Notes: generated by a model from the sequence alone, not told the origin. Counted from the first letter of the stretch, positions 18,124 to 27,956 are shown. The stretch is DNA of 64,000 nucleotides from Burkholderiales bacterium (GCA_022841915.1 JALHQN010000006.1:186001-250000), one strand, 5' to 3'. Numbers and translations are program-made.

Positions 18124-19092
18124 CTACCTATGCTCAAGCCCGGCTGCCTTGATGACCTTCGTGTACTTGTCGAGTTCATCTCTGAGCGACGATGCGAATT
18201 GAGCCGGCGTATTCGGGGCTGAGCTTCCCCCTTCCGCGGCGATACGCTTCCTCACATCGGGCTCCTCGAGCGACTTCATCAAGGCCCCGTTCAGAGTCGA
18301 AACGATCGACGCGGGCAGCTTTGCAGGCCCGAACACGCCATACCACTGGGTAAACTCATAGCCCGGGACACCACCTTCGCTCATGGTCGGGGTATTGGGA
18401 AAGACGTGCGAGCGCTGAGGGCCCGTCGTGGCGAGTACACGAAGCCGCTCCCGGGGTGCTGCATTACGCTGAGCCACCGTCGGACTCACGAATGCGATTT
18501 CCACCATTCCGGCAATGAGTTCGCTTTCGAAGATCGCAGTTCCCCGATACGGCACGTGGGTCAATTGCACTTTGCCGATCGCCTTGAAAAGCTCGCCCGC
18601 AAAATGCGAGATACCGCCGATACCGCCCGAGGCGTAGTTCAAGACCCCCGGTCGCGCGCTGGCGAAAGCGACCAATTCACGCGGCGTTTTCACGGGAAGC
18701 GACGGATGAACGACCATGAAGAACGGTATGCGGGTGAATACCCCGACGGGCGCGAAGTCGCGCACTGTGTCGTATGGCAACGGCGTGCCCCAGGCTTGGC
18801 TGATCGTCATCGGCCCGGAACTGCCCCAAAGAAGGCTGTAGCCGTCCGGCGCCGCCTTGGCTGCAGCCGCTGTGGCCGTGATGCCACCCGCCCCTGCCTG
18901 ATTGATGACCACGACCTGCTGCCCGAGTAGCTCCGACATCTGGCGTGCGGCGACCCGCGCGAAGGTGTCCGTCGCCGCGCCGGGCGGGAATGTTACGACG
19001 AGTGAAACGGGTTTCGTAGGATAGGACTGAGCGTGGACGAGTGTCACCCCGCTCAGCAGAGAGAACGCCAACACCGCCACTGGGGCGATCAT
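18124..19092 (-). CDS. Bug/TctC-family substrate-binding protein, coupled to a dioxygenase
   Basis: The 322-residue product begins MIAPVAVLAFSLLSGVTLVH and is cleaved before QSYPTKP. Its ligand loop is TFPPGAATDTFAR, where Ala replaces two of the usual glycines, and it later has NQAGAGGITAT and LTHVPYRGTAI (Arg in place of the usual Lys). ATG 19092 overlaps the dioxygenase stop codon as ATGA, so the two proteins are translated in a coupled way. The Bug ligand is therefore probably the dioxygenase substrate or its precursor; that is inference. Confidence 0.92.
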   Translation of the reverse strand: MIAPVAVLAFSLLSGVTLVHAQSYPTKPVSLVVTFPPGAATDTFARVAARQMSELLGQQVVVINQAGAGGITATAAAAKAAPDGYSLLWGSSGPMTISQAWGTPLPYDTVRDFAPVGVFTRIPFFMVVHPSLPVKTPRELVAFASARPGVLNYASGGIGGISHFAGELFKAIGKVQLTHVPYRGTAIFESELIAGMVEIAFVSPTVAQRNAAPRERLRVLATTGPQRSHVFPNTPTMSEGGVPGYEFTQWYGVFGPAKLPASIVSTLNGALMKSLEEPDVRKRIAAEGGSSAPNTPAQFASSLRDELDKYTKVIKAAGLEHR

Positions 19093-20150
19093 GCGGCGAC
19101 CAGTCCTTCCTTCGCCATGGCTTGAGCACGCGTCAGGAAAGGCGTCTTCTCGCCGAACAGCGTTTCGTGCGGCCGCGACAACGTACGCCCCTGCGGCACC
19201 TGCAACCAAACCCGAATCATCAGGCGTTTGCGTGCCGGCTCCTCGTAGTCCTCGAATTGGGTTCGCGAATGCAGTACGATGAAATTGTTCACGTACTGGA
19301 TGTCGCCGGGTTCCATCATCATGTCGAACCGCAACTCGTCGCTGTTCGAGTATTTCTCCATTGCGTCGAGCGCGCGAAGTTCCAAGTCAGTCAGGGCGGG
19401 ACCGCCCATCTTGGCCGCCGTCTGTATCGTCCGGCGAATGTAGCGACCGTTGAGGTTCCCGTCGCAATAATCGAACACTGGAATGCGGTATGAACTCACC
19501 TGGTTCACGCCCCCACCGTTTTCGCCCCGAAGGCTGTAGTAAAACCCGGTAAACAGGGTCTCCAGCAAGTCCGGTTCGTTCGCAAGAATCTCGTTGAAGA
19601 TGGCCGAAGAGCTCACTACACTGGTCAAGCCGCCCAACTTCGCCTGCCTCACGCACAACAACGCGGCAACATCTCCAGTGTCGCTGTGAAAGGGCAAAGT
19701 CGCGTTCGTGACATAGCCGCGCATGATTTCGCCATTGCGCACTTCACCCCATTTGACACCCGTGTCTTCCACTCGCCCGATGAGGTCTCCCTTGCTGTTT
19801 TGTGGGATCACGATGCCCAGATGCGTGGAAATGCCCCAGTAGAAAAGTTCCAGATCCTCGGGATCGTAACGGTCGACGGGTACGCCGCGCACGATTGCCA
19901 TGCCGCGCCCGTGCTCGAGCTGACGCCATACCTGCGCGATCTTTGCCGCGAAACTCGGCAGAGGAAAGTGCCGGCTGCGGATCGCAGTCGTTGGAAGGCC
20001 TTCCTTCTTTGCCTGGGCGATCGCGCGCTCCAACTCACCGATATCGGCAGCCGTGAGCGTATAGATCCAGGACTGATCGGCATGCACGTCCGCTGCACGC
20101 CATGCGCCCGGCCCTGAAATTGGCTCACGATGTACGTAAAGCTGGCTCAT
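19089..20150 (-). CDS. TauD/TfdA-family Fe(II)/2-oxoglutarate-dependent dioxygenase
   Basis: The 353-residue cytoplasmic enzyme has the facial-triad motif FHSDTGD (His155, Asp157) and the distal His294 in VLHSRTQF, followed by the 2-oxoglutarate-binding arginine region RKRLMIRVWL. The large insert LRGENGGGVNQVSSYRIPVF is typical of the subgroup found beside Bug genes. GGGAGA before ATG 20150 favours this start over 20174. The family hydroxylates sulfonates, phenoxyacetates, carnitine relatives and others. The divergent LysR gene is the likely regulator, from a 92-base shared promoter region. Confidence 0.88.
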   Translation of the reverse strand: MSQLYVHREPISGPGAWRAADVHADQSWIYTLTAADIGELERAIAQAKKEGLPTTAIRSRHFPLPSFAAKIAQVWRQLEHGRGMAIVRGVPVDRYDPEDLELFYWGISTHLGIVIPQNSKGDLIGRVEDTGVKWGEVRNGEIMRGYVTNATLPFHSDTGDVAALLCVRQAKLGGLTSVVSSSAIFNEILANEPDLLETLFTGFYYSLRGENGGGVNQVSSYRIPVFDYCDGNLNGRYIRRTIQTAAKMGGPALTDLELRALDAMEKYSNSDELRFDMMMEPGDIQYVNNFIVLHSRTQFEDYEEPARKRLMIRVWLQVPQGRTLSRPHETLFGEKTPFLTRAQAMAKEGLVAA

Positions 20151-20201
20151 ATCGGATCTCCCGGTTATCTGCATCGATGTTACGCACGCTCGTTTCCACG
20201 G

Positions 20202-20242
20202 TAAATTGATTTAACGTCATTTCCCTTATTCGGATAGCGAAT
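20202..20242. promoter_or_regulatory. Two palindromes in the LysR/dioxygenase divergent promoter
   Basis: TAAAT and ATTTA are separated by two bases at 20202-20213. ATTCG and CGAAT, separated by five bases, occupy 20228-20242 and end immediately before the lysR ATG; this second site also fits the T-N11-A pattern of LysR-family boxes. Their position in a 92-base divergent spacer suits autoregulation plus control of the dioxygenase-Bug operon. Confidence 0.5.
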
Positions 20243-21160
20243 ATGAAGCTCCGTGGTCTCGAATGCCTTTGCGAGATTGTCGCCTGTGGATTCAATCTAT
20301 CGTCCGCAGCGCGCCAGCTGGCGGCGAGCCAGCCGACGATCACGCGTCAGATTCAGATGCTCGAGCATGAGCTTGGCAGTCTCCTCCTGCAACGAAGCGG
20401 GCGCAAGGTCGTCGGCCTCACGGCATACGGCGCCGGCGTCCACGAGCACGCGCTTCGCATGCTCAAGGAGGCCAACGCGCTCAGGCAGCTGTCGGAGGAT
20501 GCTTCTGCACAGCGTGCAGGCCGACTGGCGATCGCGACCACGCACTTCCATTCCAAGCATACGCTGCTTGAGCCTGTGGTAGCTTTGCGCAAGACCTACC
20601 CCGAGGTGATGGTAGCCTTGGTCGCCGGAGACACGACATCGATCGCGGATATGGTAGCCCTGGGCCAGGTGGATATGGGTGTCTCGGTAGAATCGATAGA
20701 GCGGCGTTCCGAACTCGTGCACTACCCTTGCGTCGAAATGCGGCACGTCCTGCTCACGCCCAAGGCGCATCCGCTGGCAAAGGCTCGGCGTGTTACACCG
20801 AGCCAGATGCTGAGCTTCCCCCTAATCGTGTACGGGCAGCGCTACGGGGCCACTCGCCGCGTGCTCCAGATCTTCGCTGATCGTGGCCTCCAACCCCACA
20901 TCGCGATGACCACGGCGGATGTGGAGGTCATAAAGACGTATGTCGCGCACGGTGTGGGCATCGCGATCATTCCCGAGCGCGCCTACGATGCACGTCGTGA
21001 CTCCGGACTCGCCGCACGCGCCGTCGATCATCTCATACCGCCGGTGACGGCCACACTGAGCCTTCGGCGAGGCGCGTTGCTCAGGCCGTACGCACGAGAG
21101 TTCGTGCGACGGCTCGCCCCCGCAATCACGGAGGAAGATCTCGCGCAGCATGCCGCCTGA
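20243..21160 (+). CDS. LysR-family transcriptional regulator
   Basis: The 305-residue protein has an N-terminal winged helix-turn-helix (LECLCEIVACGFNLSSAARQLAASQPTITRQIQ, residues 6-38) followed by a periplasmic-binding-protein-like effector domain beginning near residue 90. RLAIATTHFHSKHTLLEPV resembles the CysB/Cbl subgroup, as does the segment HPLAKARRVTPSQMLSFPLIVY. It is divergent from the dioxygenase-Bug pair and upstream of a PrpD-family gene on its own strand, so it probably controls both. The palindrome directly before its start codon is a plausible autoregulatory site. Confidence 0.92.
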   Translation: MKLRGLECLCEIVACGFNLSSAARQLAASQPTITRQIQMLEHELGSLLLQRSGRKVVGLTAYGAGVHEHALRMLKEANALRQLSEDASAQRAGRLAIATTHFHSKHTLLEPVVALRKTYPEVMVALVAGDTTSIADMVALGQVDMGVSVESIERRSELVHYPCVEMRHVLLTPKAHPLAKARRVTPSQMLSFPLIVYGQRYGATRRVLQIFADRGLQPHIAMTTADVEVIKTYVAHGVGIAIIPERAYDARRDSGLAARAVDHLIPPVTATLSLRRGALLRPYAREFVRRLAPAITEEDLAQHAA

Positions 21161-21221
21161 CTGGTTCTCGGGCGACGCATGCGCGACAATCGCCGCTTCG
21201 AGTGACGAAGGAGGCTGTGCC

Positions 21222-22631
21222 ATGAGCACCCTAGCCCCGCCCCCCCGAACAAACGCAGAAATAGCCCTAACCGATCGACTCGCGGATTTCGTCACCCGAT
21301 TGGAGTTCGATCAGGTACCCGAGGCAGCCCGCGCGGTCGCCCGCGATTGCATGATGGACGTCATCGGTTCTGCGCTCGTGGGGGTGCCTGAATCCGCGAG
21401 CCGCAGCGTTTTCGGTCTCATGCGCGACGAGGGATCCGCCCCGGTTGCCACGGTCTTCGGTGCTGGCTTCCAGACCTCGGCCGCTGCTGCCGCCTTGGCA
21501 AACGGCACGAGTGGCCACGCGCTCGATTTCGATGACGTATCGCCCCCGATGCGGGGACATCCCAGCGTCGTATGCGCGCCTCCCGCCCTGGCGCTCGCCG
21601 AATCGCTCGGCCGCACTGGTGCCGAAACACTACTCGCCTACATCGCAGGGATGGAGGTGACGGTCTGCCTGGCCTACGCGGTAGGTCGCACTCACTACGA
21701 CACCGGGTGGCACTCGACGGGTACGCTCGGGGCGATCGGGGCGGCGGCGGCTGCAGCTAAGGTACTGAGGCTGGACGCCGGGCAAACGCGAACCGCTCTT
21801 GCGATTGCAGCTTCGATGTCCTCCGGACTGCGCTGCAATTTTGGGACGATGACCAAGCCGCTGCATGCCGGCCATGCGGCGCGCAATGGCGTGACGGCCG
21901 CTCAACTCGCCGCCCGAGGATTCACTGCCAATGCAGCCGCGCTCGAAGCGCCACTGGGCTTTATCGATCTCTATACCGATTCGCCCGACTTGGACACCGC
22001 GGTTTCTCGGCTGGGTCGCGAATGGTTTCTCCTCAGCCCAGGGATCAATCTGAAGCGTCACCCATGCTGCTACGGGGCACATCACGCGATCGATGCCATG
22101 CTGGCGCTTCGCGAGCGACATGACATACGCGCGCCGCAAGTCGAAGCGATCGACGTTCTGGTCGCACCACAAGGCCTCGCCGCGGTCATCCACGACCGAC
22201 CGACGACCGGCCTGGAAGCTAAGTTCTCCATTCCCTACACGATGGCTGCCGCCGTCGTGGATGGAGCGGTCTCGCTTGCGGCATTCACCGATGCGCAGGT
22301 GCTGCGACCAGAGCTCCAATCCCTGCTCAGGCGCGTGCATTGCCGGGAAGCCGAAGGGCGCCCCTCTTCGGTCGAGATGCCGCGATATGCCGAAGTCACG
22401 GTGAGCCTTCGCGATGGGAGCAAGGTCCGAGAACGAGTGACTCATCCGCGAGGCTCCGCGGCGGCGCCAATGACCCCCGCAGAGCTTCAGACAAAGTTCC
22501 GAGACTGTGCCAGCGTATGCCTCGATAGCGCAGCCACCGAACGCGCGATCGAACTGCTGCAATCGATCGAGCGGCAGGCCAGCCTCCGTGACCTCATGTT
22601 CGCCTTGCAGGGGCCTTGTCGAACAGCCTAG
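21222..22631 (+). CDS. MmgE/PrpD-family protein
   Basis: The 469-residue cytoplasmic enzyme belongs to the family of 2-methylcitrate dehydratase, cis-aconitate decarboxylase and iminodisuccinate epimerase. Recognisable blocks are DCMMDVIGSALVG, GTSGHALDFDDV, RGHPSVVCAPPAL, GWHSTGTLGAIGAAAAAAK and RCNFGTMTKPLHAGHAARNG. The lid-domain motif is KRHPCCYGAHHAIDAM rather than the KxxFPAEFHAQ of true PrpD. GAAGGAGG before ATG 21222 decides the start. It lies 61 bases behind lysR and is probably cotranscribed with it. The substrate is unknown. Confidence 0.9.
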   Translation: MSTLAPPPRTNAEIALTDRLADFVTRLEFDQVPEAARAVARDCMMDVIGSALVGVPESASRSVFGLMRDEGSAPVATVFGAGFQTSAAAAALANGTSGHALDFDDVSPPMRGHPSVVCAPPALALAESLGRTGAETLLAYIAGMEVTVCLAYAVGRTHYDTGWHSTGTLGAIGAAAAAAKVLRLDAGQTRTALAIAASMSSGLRCNFGTMTKPLHAGHAARNGVTAAQLAARGFTANAAALEAPLGFIDLYTDSPDLDTAVSRLGREWFLLSPGINLKRHPCCYGAHHAIDAMLALRERHDIRAPQVEAIDVLVAPQGLAAVIHDRPTTGLEAKFSIPYTMAAAVVDGAVSLAAFTDAQVLRPELQSLLRRVHCREAEGRPSSVEMPRYAEVTVSLRDGSKVRERVTHPRGSAAAPMTPAELQTKFRDCASVCLDSAATERAIELLQSIERQASLRDLMFALQGPCRTA

Positions 22632-22640
22632 ACCGAGTTT

Positions 22641-23606
22641 CTATTCCGACTTCAAGCCTGCCGCCTCGATAATGCGCCGCAGTCGCACGGTATCGGTCTT
22701 GACGAAAGCTTCCAGTTGCGCTGGCGTGCTGCTTCGAGGATCCGCCCCGATGGCGATCAGACGATCCCTCACCTCGGGTTGGTCGAGTATTCGGGCGACA
22801 TGATTCTGGATCACGTCGACGATCGCTTTGGGCGTGCGCGCCGGTACGAACATCGAATACCACAACACGTACTCGAAGCCCGGCACCCCGGCCTCGGCGA
22901 TCGTGGGCACGTCCGGCGCCGCCAGTGTGCGCGTTGCGCTACTTACCCCGAGCGCCCTGAGCTTCCCAGATTTGACATGGGGCAATAGAGGCGGGATCGG
23001 ATTGAAGGTCATCTGCACTTGACCACCCAACACATCCACCATGGCTGGGCCCGCACCTTTGTAGGGCACATGCACGATGCTGGTGCGGGTCATCGACTTG
23101 AATAGCTCCATGACCAGATGGCTGGGTGATCCTGCGCCTGCTGTGGCGTAGTTGAGTTTGCCGGGCGAGGCCTGGGCGAGCGAGATCAGTTGCTTGACCG
23201 ACGCCGCCTGCACCGAAGCGTTGACGACCAGCATGTTCGCATTGGTGGTGAGCAGGGTAACCGGCGCGAAGTCGCGCACGGGATCGTAGGGCAGATTCTT
23301 TCTCAGCAGGGGATTGATGACCAGCCCGCTCGAGGTGCCGAACAACCATGTGTAACCGTCAGGTGCGGCGCGTGCAGCAAGCTCCGTACCTATGACACCG
23401 CCGCCGCCACCCCGATTATCGACGACCACCTGCGCACCCCATGCGTCGGTCAGCTTTTGTGCGACGAGGCGAGCCACGATGTCGGTGCCGCCGCCTGGTG
23501 CAAACGTGACGATGAAGCGCACCGGGCGCTCAGGATAGGACTGCGCGAACGCATGAGCCGGAAGCTGCGTTGCCGTTAGTGCGGCGAGCAGACTCGCGAG
23601 CTTCAT
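22641..23606 (-). CDS. Bug/TctC-family substrate-binding protein
   Basis: The 321-residue product starts MKLASLLAALTATQLPAHAF with cleavage before QSYPERP. The mature domain has TFAPGGGTDIVAR, DNRGGGGGVIGTEL, ARAAPDGYTW and IVHVPYKGAGP. The frame extends upstream but ATG 23606 is the only codon that places a signal peptide at the N-terminus. Its stop lies nine bases beyond that of the convergent PrpD-family gene, so the genes share a terminator region. Confidence 0.92.
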   Translation of the reverse strand: MKLASLLAALTATQLPAHAFAQSYPERPVRFIVTFAPGGGTDIVARLVAQKLTDAWGAQVVVDNRGGGGGVIGTELAARAAPDGYTWLFGTSSGLVINPLLRKNLPYDPVRDFAPVTLLTTNANMLVVNASVQAASVKQLISLAQASPGKLNYATAGAGSPSHLVMELFKSMTRTSIVHVPYKGAGPAMVDVLGGQVQMTFNPIPPLLPHVKSGKLRALGVSSATRTLAAPDVPTIAEAGVPGFEYVLWYSMFVPARTPKAIVDVIQNHVARILDQPEVRDRLIAIGADPRSSTPAQLEAFVKTDTVRLRRIIEAAGLKSE

Positions 23607-23973
23607 GATGCGGGAAAGACGGCACTCGATGACTACATCAGGCCAGGTGCTCGACCTGCCTTGGCGCTGGACACAGGCGAGGTGAACCATCCTGCCCAGC
23701 CGATTTTTACGCGCGTCGAAGCTTCGCGAGTCTGGGCTATCGTCGAACTGGTGCGCATGGCAACTTGCGGAAACCGTCATCGAGCACTCCTTGCGCTTGT
23801 ATAGCGGCACATATCGATCTTATACGACGCTTGGGTAGATTAGTTCGGCTTGCGAATTGGAGTCTCGGAAAACGAAGCTATTCGTGACAACGCGCTGGCC
23901 CATCCAATCATCCACCTCTCGACGAGCCGGACATCAGCACCTCGCTTATCCGGCTACCTTCGCGCCTTGAGGA
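23607..23973. other. Intergenic region with no recognised gene
   Basis: About 367 bases between two leftward genes. No frame has family features; it presumably holds the promoter of the Bug gene downstream of it. Confidence 0.45.
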
Positions 23974-25326
23974 TCAACCCGCGAGGAGTTTCAGAATCGG
24001 CTCGACAGAGGGAGCCTCATCGAGAGACTGTAGACGCGAGAACAGCGTCGGCGCATCCAGTGTCAATCCGGACGCCCGGTGGCAATCCATGAATTTATCG
24101 ATCATCTGTTCGGGGGTGAACCAGCGTGCGGGCTTCCCAGGGGCCAGGTGCACTGTCTGCTCGAAGCGCCGTCCGTCCACGGTCTCGATGGCTACAACGG
24201 CGGCAAACTCCTTGTCGTCGCGCACGCGGTCATCGACTTCCATGGTGGTCTTGCTGATGAGGTCCTTCACCTCGTCGCGCAGCACAGCCTGATCGGTGAA
24301 CGTGGACAAGCGCACGTTGCCATCGATCAGCGCGGCGGAAACACAGTAATACATGCTGAACTTTCCTTCCAAGCCGGTCCTCGGTTGTCGATAGATGAGC
24401 GGCTCCTGAGAGATTTCGCAAGCGCCGACGCGGACCCGCGCGATCTCGCGTACAGGATCGATCAGTCGACGCCTGAGGATGAGCGCGGCTTCGATGGCGG
24501 GATGCGTGGCGGCGCAGGATGGGAACAGCTTCAGCGCGACGCCGAAATCGGTGACGATCTCGAGTGTCTCGCCCCACGTACCAAGTTCCGCTTCTCTGAT
24601 GCCGCCGGTCGCATTGAAAACGCGTGCGAACCCCACCCGATGCGAGAGTGCCTCGGTCGAAGCCGTGAATCCCTCGCGAGCGAGCAATGCGGCCAGCACA
24701 CCATTTCTCGCCGCATACCCTGCGTGTAGCGGCTTGGTCATGGTCCCGAAATTGACCCGCAGGCCGCTCGACGCGGAGGCCGCAATACCCACCGCCATGC
24801 GCATCTGCCCCGCTGACAGCCGCAACAATCGACCGACCGCGACCGCCGAGGCAATCGAGCCGAAGGTCGATGTCGCATGCCAACCGTTCTTGTAGTGCTG
24901 CAGATTCAATGCGCGTCCGAGGCGTCCCAACACCTCCAGTCCGACGACATAGGCGGTCACGAACTCGCTTCCGCTGGGCTTGGCTTCGCTCGCTGCCGCT
25001 AGCAGCGCGGGTACGAGCACCGTCGATGGGTGGGCGTACGCCGGGTGACTGCCGTCGTCGTAGTCAAGCGCGTGCCCGAGTGAGCCATGGTAAAGCGCAG
25101 CGTCGTGTAGCGATGACGTTCGCTTGGTGCCGATCAGGGCTGCACCCCCCGTCTCACCCGGCCCACCCACTACTGCCAGAAGCGGCTTGGCGAGCGCGGT
25201 GTTGAATCCTGCCAGGATGCAGGCCACACAATCGGTAATCGCATCTACGGCCAGTTTACGGCCCTGCGGTGGCACGTCCTCGTGCTTGAGCGAGAGCGCG
25301 AATTCATCGAGCGTTGCGTAAGTCAC
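23974..25326 (-). CDS. MmgE/PrpD-family protein
   Basis: The 450-residue protein resembles the 21222 paralogue most closely among the copies here: LGHALDYDDGSHPAYAHPSTVLVPALLAAA, GWHATSTFGSIASAVAVGRLL and RVNFGTMTKPLHAGYAARNG. The lid motif is KLFPSCAATHPAIEAAL. The start is GTG 25326 behind a very good AAGGAG six bases upstream. It stands alone on its strand, facing away from the next Bug gene across a 485-base divergent region. Substrate unknown; possibly an epimerase, dehydratase or decarboxylase of a carboxylate. Confidence 0.9.
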   Translation of the reverse strand: MTYATLDEFALSLKHEDVPPQGRKLAVDAITDCVACILAGFNTALAKPLLAVVGGPGETGGAALIGTKRTSSLHDAALYHGSLGHALDYDDGSHPAYAHPSTVLVPALLAAASEAKPSGSEFVTAYVVGLEVLGRLGRALNLQHYKNGWHATSTFGSIASAVAVGRLLRLSAGQMRMAVGIAASASSGLRVNFGTMTKPLHAGYAARNGVLAALLAREGFTASTEALSHRVGFARVFNATGGIREAELGTWGETLEIVTDFGVALKLFPSCAATHPAIEAALILRRRLIDPVREIARVRVGACEISQEPLIYRQPRTGLEGKFSMYYCVSAALIDGNVRLSTFTDQAVLRDEVKDLISKTTMEVDDRVRDDKEFAAVVAIETVDGRRFEQTVHLAPGKPARWFTPEQMIDKFMDCHRASGLTLDAPTLFSRLQSLDEAPSVEPILKLLAG

Positions 25327-25811
25327 GAAGGTCTCCTTGAATAGACAAGCCCTATGATCATCGACGTGATGGCCCGATGTCTATTCATCTGTCGCTCTTT
25401 GAAGGGGCGCGCGCTGAGAATAGCGATGCAGTGATTCAGCAAGGGAATTGCCACGCATGGCTACAATCACTGCTTGGTGGAAGCGCCTCTCGGCAATCCC
25501 CGCGGGCGGGTGCCACGAAGCGTTATCGTCGTCCACATGATGGGCCTGCGAGAAGACTTCTGGTTTTCGAATGCTCTTGGACCATAATTTGCTTTACGTG
25601 CTATCGCATGCTTGAACCCCGCATTGGCCTGCGCTATACATCGACACCAGTGAGAAGCTCGGTCCACCGTTGGGACGACTTTTCGAGCGGGAACGACACT
25701 TCTGATCAAGACAGGCATTTCGTGCGAGGTACTTTCCGAATCGCGATCTGTCGGGTTTCCACGATGATTGGAAGTGATTTGTCATGCATCACTTCGACAA
25801 AAGGCGCCACC
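25327..25811. other. Divergent intergenic region
   Basis: About 485 bases between a leftward PrpD gene and a rightward Bug gene. The Bug frame is open through most of it but without signal-peptide or family features, so I treat it as noncoding promoter sequence. Confidence 0.45.
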
Positions 25812-26792
25812 ATGTTCGGATTTCGTCTTGCTGCCCCTACCTTGATTGCCGGGCTGCTCGTCGCAGTTCCTCATCAAAGCCACTCCCAACAGGACTATCC
25901 GAACCGAGCCGTGCGTATCGTTGTGCCCTACCCTCCTGGGGGCTCTGTGGATTTTCTTGCTCGCCTCATGAGCCCGAAACTTTCTGAAGCCCTCGGACGC
26001 CAGTTCGTCGTCGAGAACCGCCCGGGCGGCAACACGATCATCGGCACCGAATTGGTCGCAAGAGCTGCTCCCGACGGATACACGCTTCTGTTGGGTGCGA
26101 CAGGACAGATCACGATCCCTCACCTCTATCGAAAGATCCCCTATGACGCGATCAACGATTTCGCACCGATTGCCGGTCTCGCACGCAGCGAATTTTTGCT
26201 TCTGACGCACCGCTCGTTGCCGGTCACCTCCGTTCGCGAGCTGATCGCATTGGCCAAGAGAAGGCCGGGGGAGCTCAACTACGCCACGTCGAGCACCGGA
26301 GGCCCGACCCACCTGAGCGCCGTCCAGTTCGAGATTGTCGCCAAGATAAAGATGCAGCAGATTCCCTACAAGGGAGGTGGACCGGCGATGGCAGATCTGC
26401 TCGGCGGCCAAGTCCAACTCATCTTCTCCAATCCGGCTAGTTCAATCGCATTCGTGACGGCCGGACGCGTGAAAGCACTTGCCGTCACCGGCGACAAGCG
26501 CCTGGAAACATTGCCCAATGTTCCCACCTTCAAGGAAAGCGGTGTCCCAGGTGTGACCACCATCAACTGGTATGCACTCTACGCGCCCGCAGCCACGCCT
26601 CGACCGATCATCGAGATGCTTTCGAGGTCCACGCAGAAGATCACGGCCATGGCCGACATCAAGGCAGCGCTCGTAAAGCAGGGGCTCGACAGCTTCGACG
26701 CGAGTCCCGAAGAGCTGGACCGGGTTCGACGGGCTGATTTCGTCACGCTCGGCCAACTCATCAAGGCGGCCGACGTCAAGCTCCAGGATTGA
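25812..26792 (+). CDS. Bug/TctC-family substrate-binding protein
   Basis: From ATG 25812 the product has 326 residues, with signal peptide MFGFRLAAPTLIAGLLVAVP and cleavage near SHSQ. Family blocks are PYPPGGSVDFLAR, ENRPGGNTIIGTELVARAAPD and MQQIPYKGGGPAMADLLGGQVQ. A longer in-frame opening from 25377 adds 145 residues with no export signal and is rejected. It is followed by a convergent quinone reductase, so no enzyme partner is cotranscribed. Confidence 0.9.
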   Translation: MFGFRLAAPTLIAGLLVAVPHQSHSQQDYPNRAVRIVVPYPPGGSVDFLARLMSPKLSEALGRQFVVENRPGGNTIIGTELVARAAPDGYTLLLGATGQITIPHLYRKIPYDAINDFAPIAGLARSEFLLLTHRSLPVTSVRELIALAKRRPGELNYATSSTGGPTHLSAVQFEIVAKIKMQQIPYKGGGPAMADLLGGQVQLIFSNPASSIAFVTAGRVKALAVTGDKRLETLPNVPTFKESGVPGVTTINWYALYAPAATPRPIIEMLSRSTQKITAMADIKAALVKQGLDSFDASPEELDRVRRADFVTLGQLIKAADVKLQD

Positions 26793-27008
26793 AGGCGCTC
26801 GACCTACGAGGGTCGTGAACGCGACACCCCAAGTCTGCCGCCGCTGCAAGTCGCCACGGCGGAACGTGGCGTGAGATGGCGACGAAGCCGGCGCCGTCGA
26901 AGATATCCGTCGGGCTGGTCGTGCAGCCAGGAAGCGAGCCGGAACAACTGCGCAATGCGAATGCGCACTGCACGATGCGGCCGCAAACCGCCGCTGCGAA
27001 ATCCGCCC

Positions 27009-27956
27009 CTACGATGGCGTGACCCAAAGAAGTACTAGGCGGCCTCGAGTCCCCTTGGCCTCTAGGCGACGGTGCGCCTCGGCGGCTTGCTCCGCCGGGA
27101 GAGTCGCTGCAACGCGTAAGGTCACGGTGCCGTCCTCCACCTGCCGACGTAGCCCATCCAGCAGATCGGCTCGATGGTTGTAGTCACGCACCAAAGTCTT
27201 GTGAAAGGTGATCCCGCGCTCGTTGCCGCTCCAACCACGCACGGATGCGAACGCACCGCCGTCTCGTACAGCACCGACAGCGAATCCGCTCTGGAACGAT
27301 CCGTCGGCAAGTCCGTCGACTCCCGAGGGGACGATCTTGCGGATCTGCGCAGCAATGTCGTCTCCGCGTGGAACGACGATGTCGGCGCCCAGCGAACGGA
27401 CGAGTGCGGCGTCAGCACTCGAAGCATCGGCAATGACCGTCAACCCCTCTGCCTTGGCAAGCTGGACGACATAGCCCCCGTAACAACCCGCCGCTCCCGT
27501 GACAGCGAGCGTCTGGCCGGGGCGCAACCCAAGTTGATCGAGCGATTGGCGGGCAGTCAGCGCGTTCATCGGCAAGGTCGCCGCTTCGATCGAGGTCACG
27601 TTGGCAGGCGCACGCACCACGGCGTCGGCAGGCAGAACGATGCTTTCGCGATAACCGCCGTGGCTGCCGATATTGACCACCATGGCCATGACCGAGTCGC
27701 CGATTGCCAGTTCGGTTTCAGTGCCCGGCCCGATCTCGTCGATGACACCCGCCACGTCCATTCCGGGAATGTACGGCGGCGGTACGTTGCGTAAAGCCTC
27801 GGCGCGAGCACCTTTTCGCAAGTAGGTGTCGGTGGGGTTGACAGTCGAAGCTTGGACGCGAACGCGGACCTCGCCGGTTGCAGCATGCGTCTGCGGCAAC
27901 TCGACAACCCGCAAGACATCGGGACCTCCGAACTCCAGCAATCCTACACCTCGCAT
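27009..27956 (-). CDS. Zinc-independent quinone oxidoreductase-like MDR protein
   Basis: The 315-residue cytoplasmic enzyme is a medium-chain dehydrogenase/reductase of the NADPH:quinone oxidoreductase type. It has the N-terminal GroES-like domain (VNPTDTYLRKG, PPYIPGMDVAGVIDEIG) and the Rossmann domain with AVTGAAGCYGGYVVQLAKAEG near residue 150. The Cys/His/Glu set for structural zinc is absent, fitting the quinone-reductase branch. GAGAGG before ATG 27956 selects this start. It is divergent from the RpiR regulator across a long spacer. Confidence 0.88.
   Translation of the reverse strand: MRGVGLLEFGGPDVLRVVELPQTHAATGEVRVRVQASTVNPTDTYLRKGARAEALRNVPPPYIPGMDVAGVIDEIGPGTETELAIGDSVMAMVVNIGSHGGYRESIVLPADAVVRAPANVTSIEAATLPMNALTARQSLDQLGLRPGQTLAVTGAAGCYGGYVVQLAKAEGLTVIADASSADAALVRSLGADIVVPRGDDIAAQIRKIVPSGVDGLADGSFQSGFAVGAVRDGGAFASVRGWSGNERGITFHKTLVRDYNHRADLLDGLRRQVEDGTVTLRVAATLPAEQAAEAHRRLEAKGTRGRLVLLWVTPS

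Noticed and set aside
25377-25811. A 145-residue N-terminal extension of the Bug protein
   Set aside because: It would bury the signal peptide of an exported receptor; family length and ATG 25812 fit much better.
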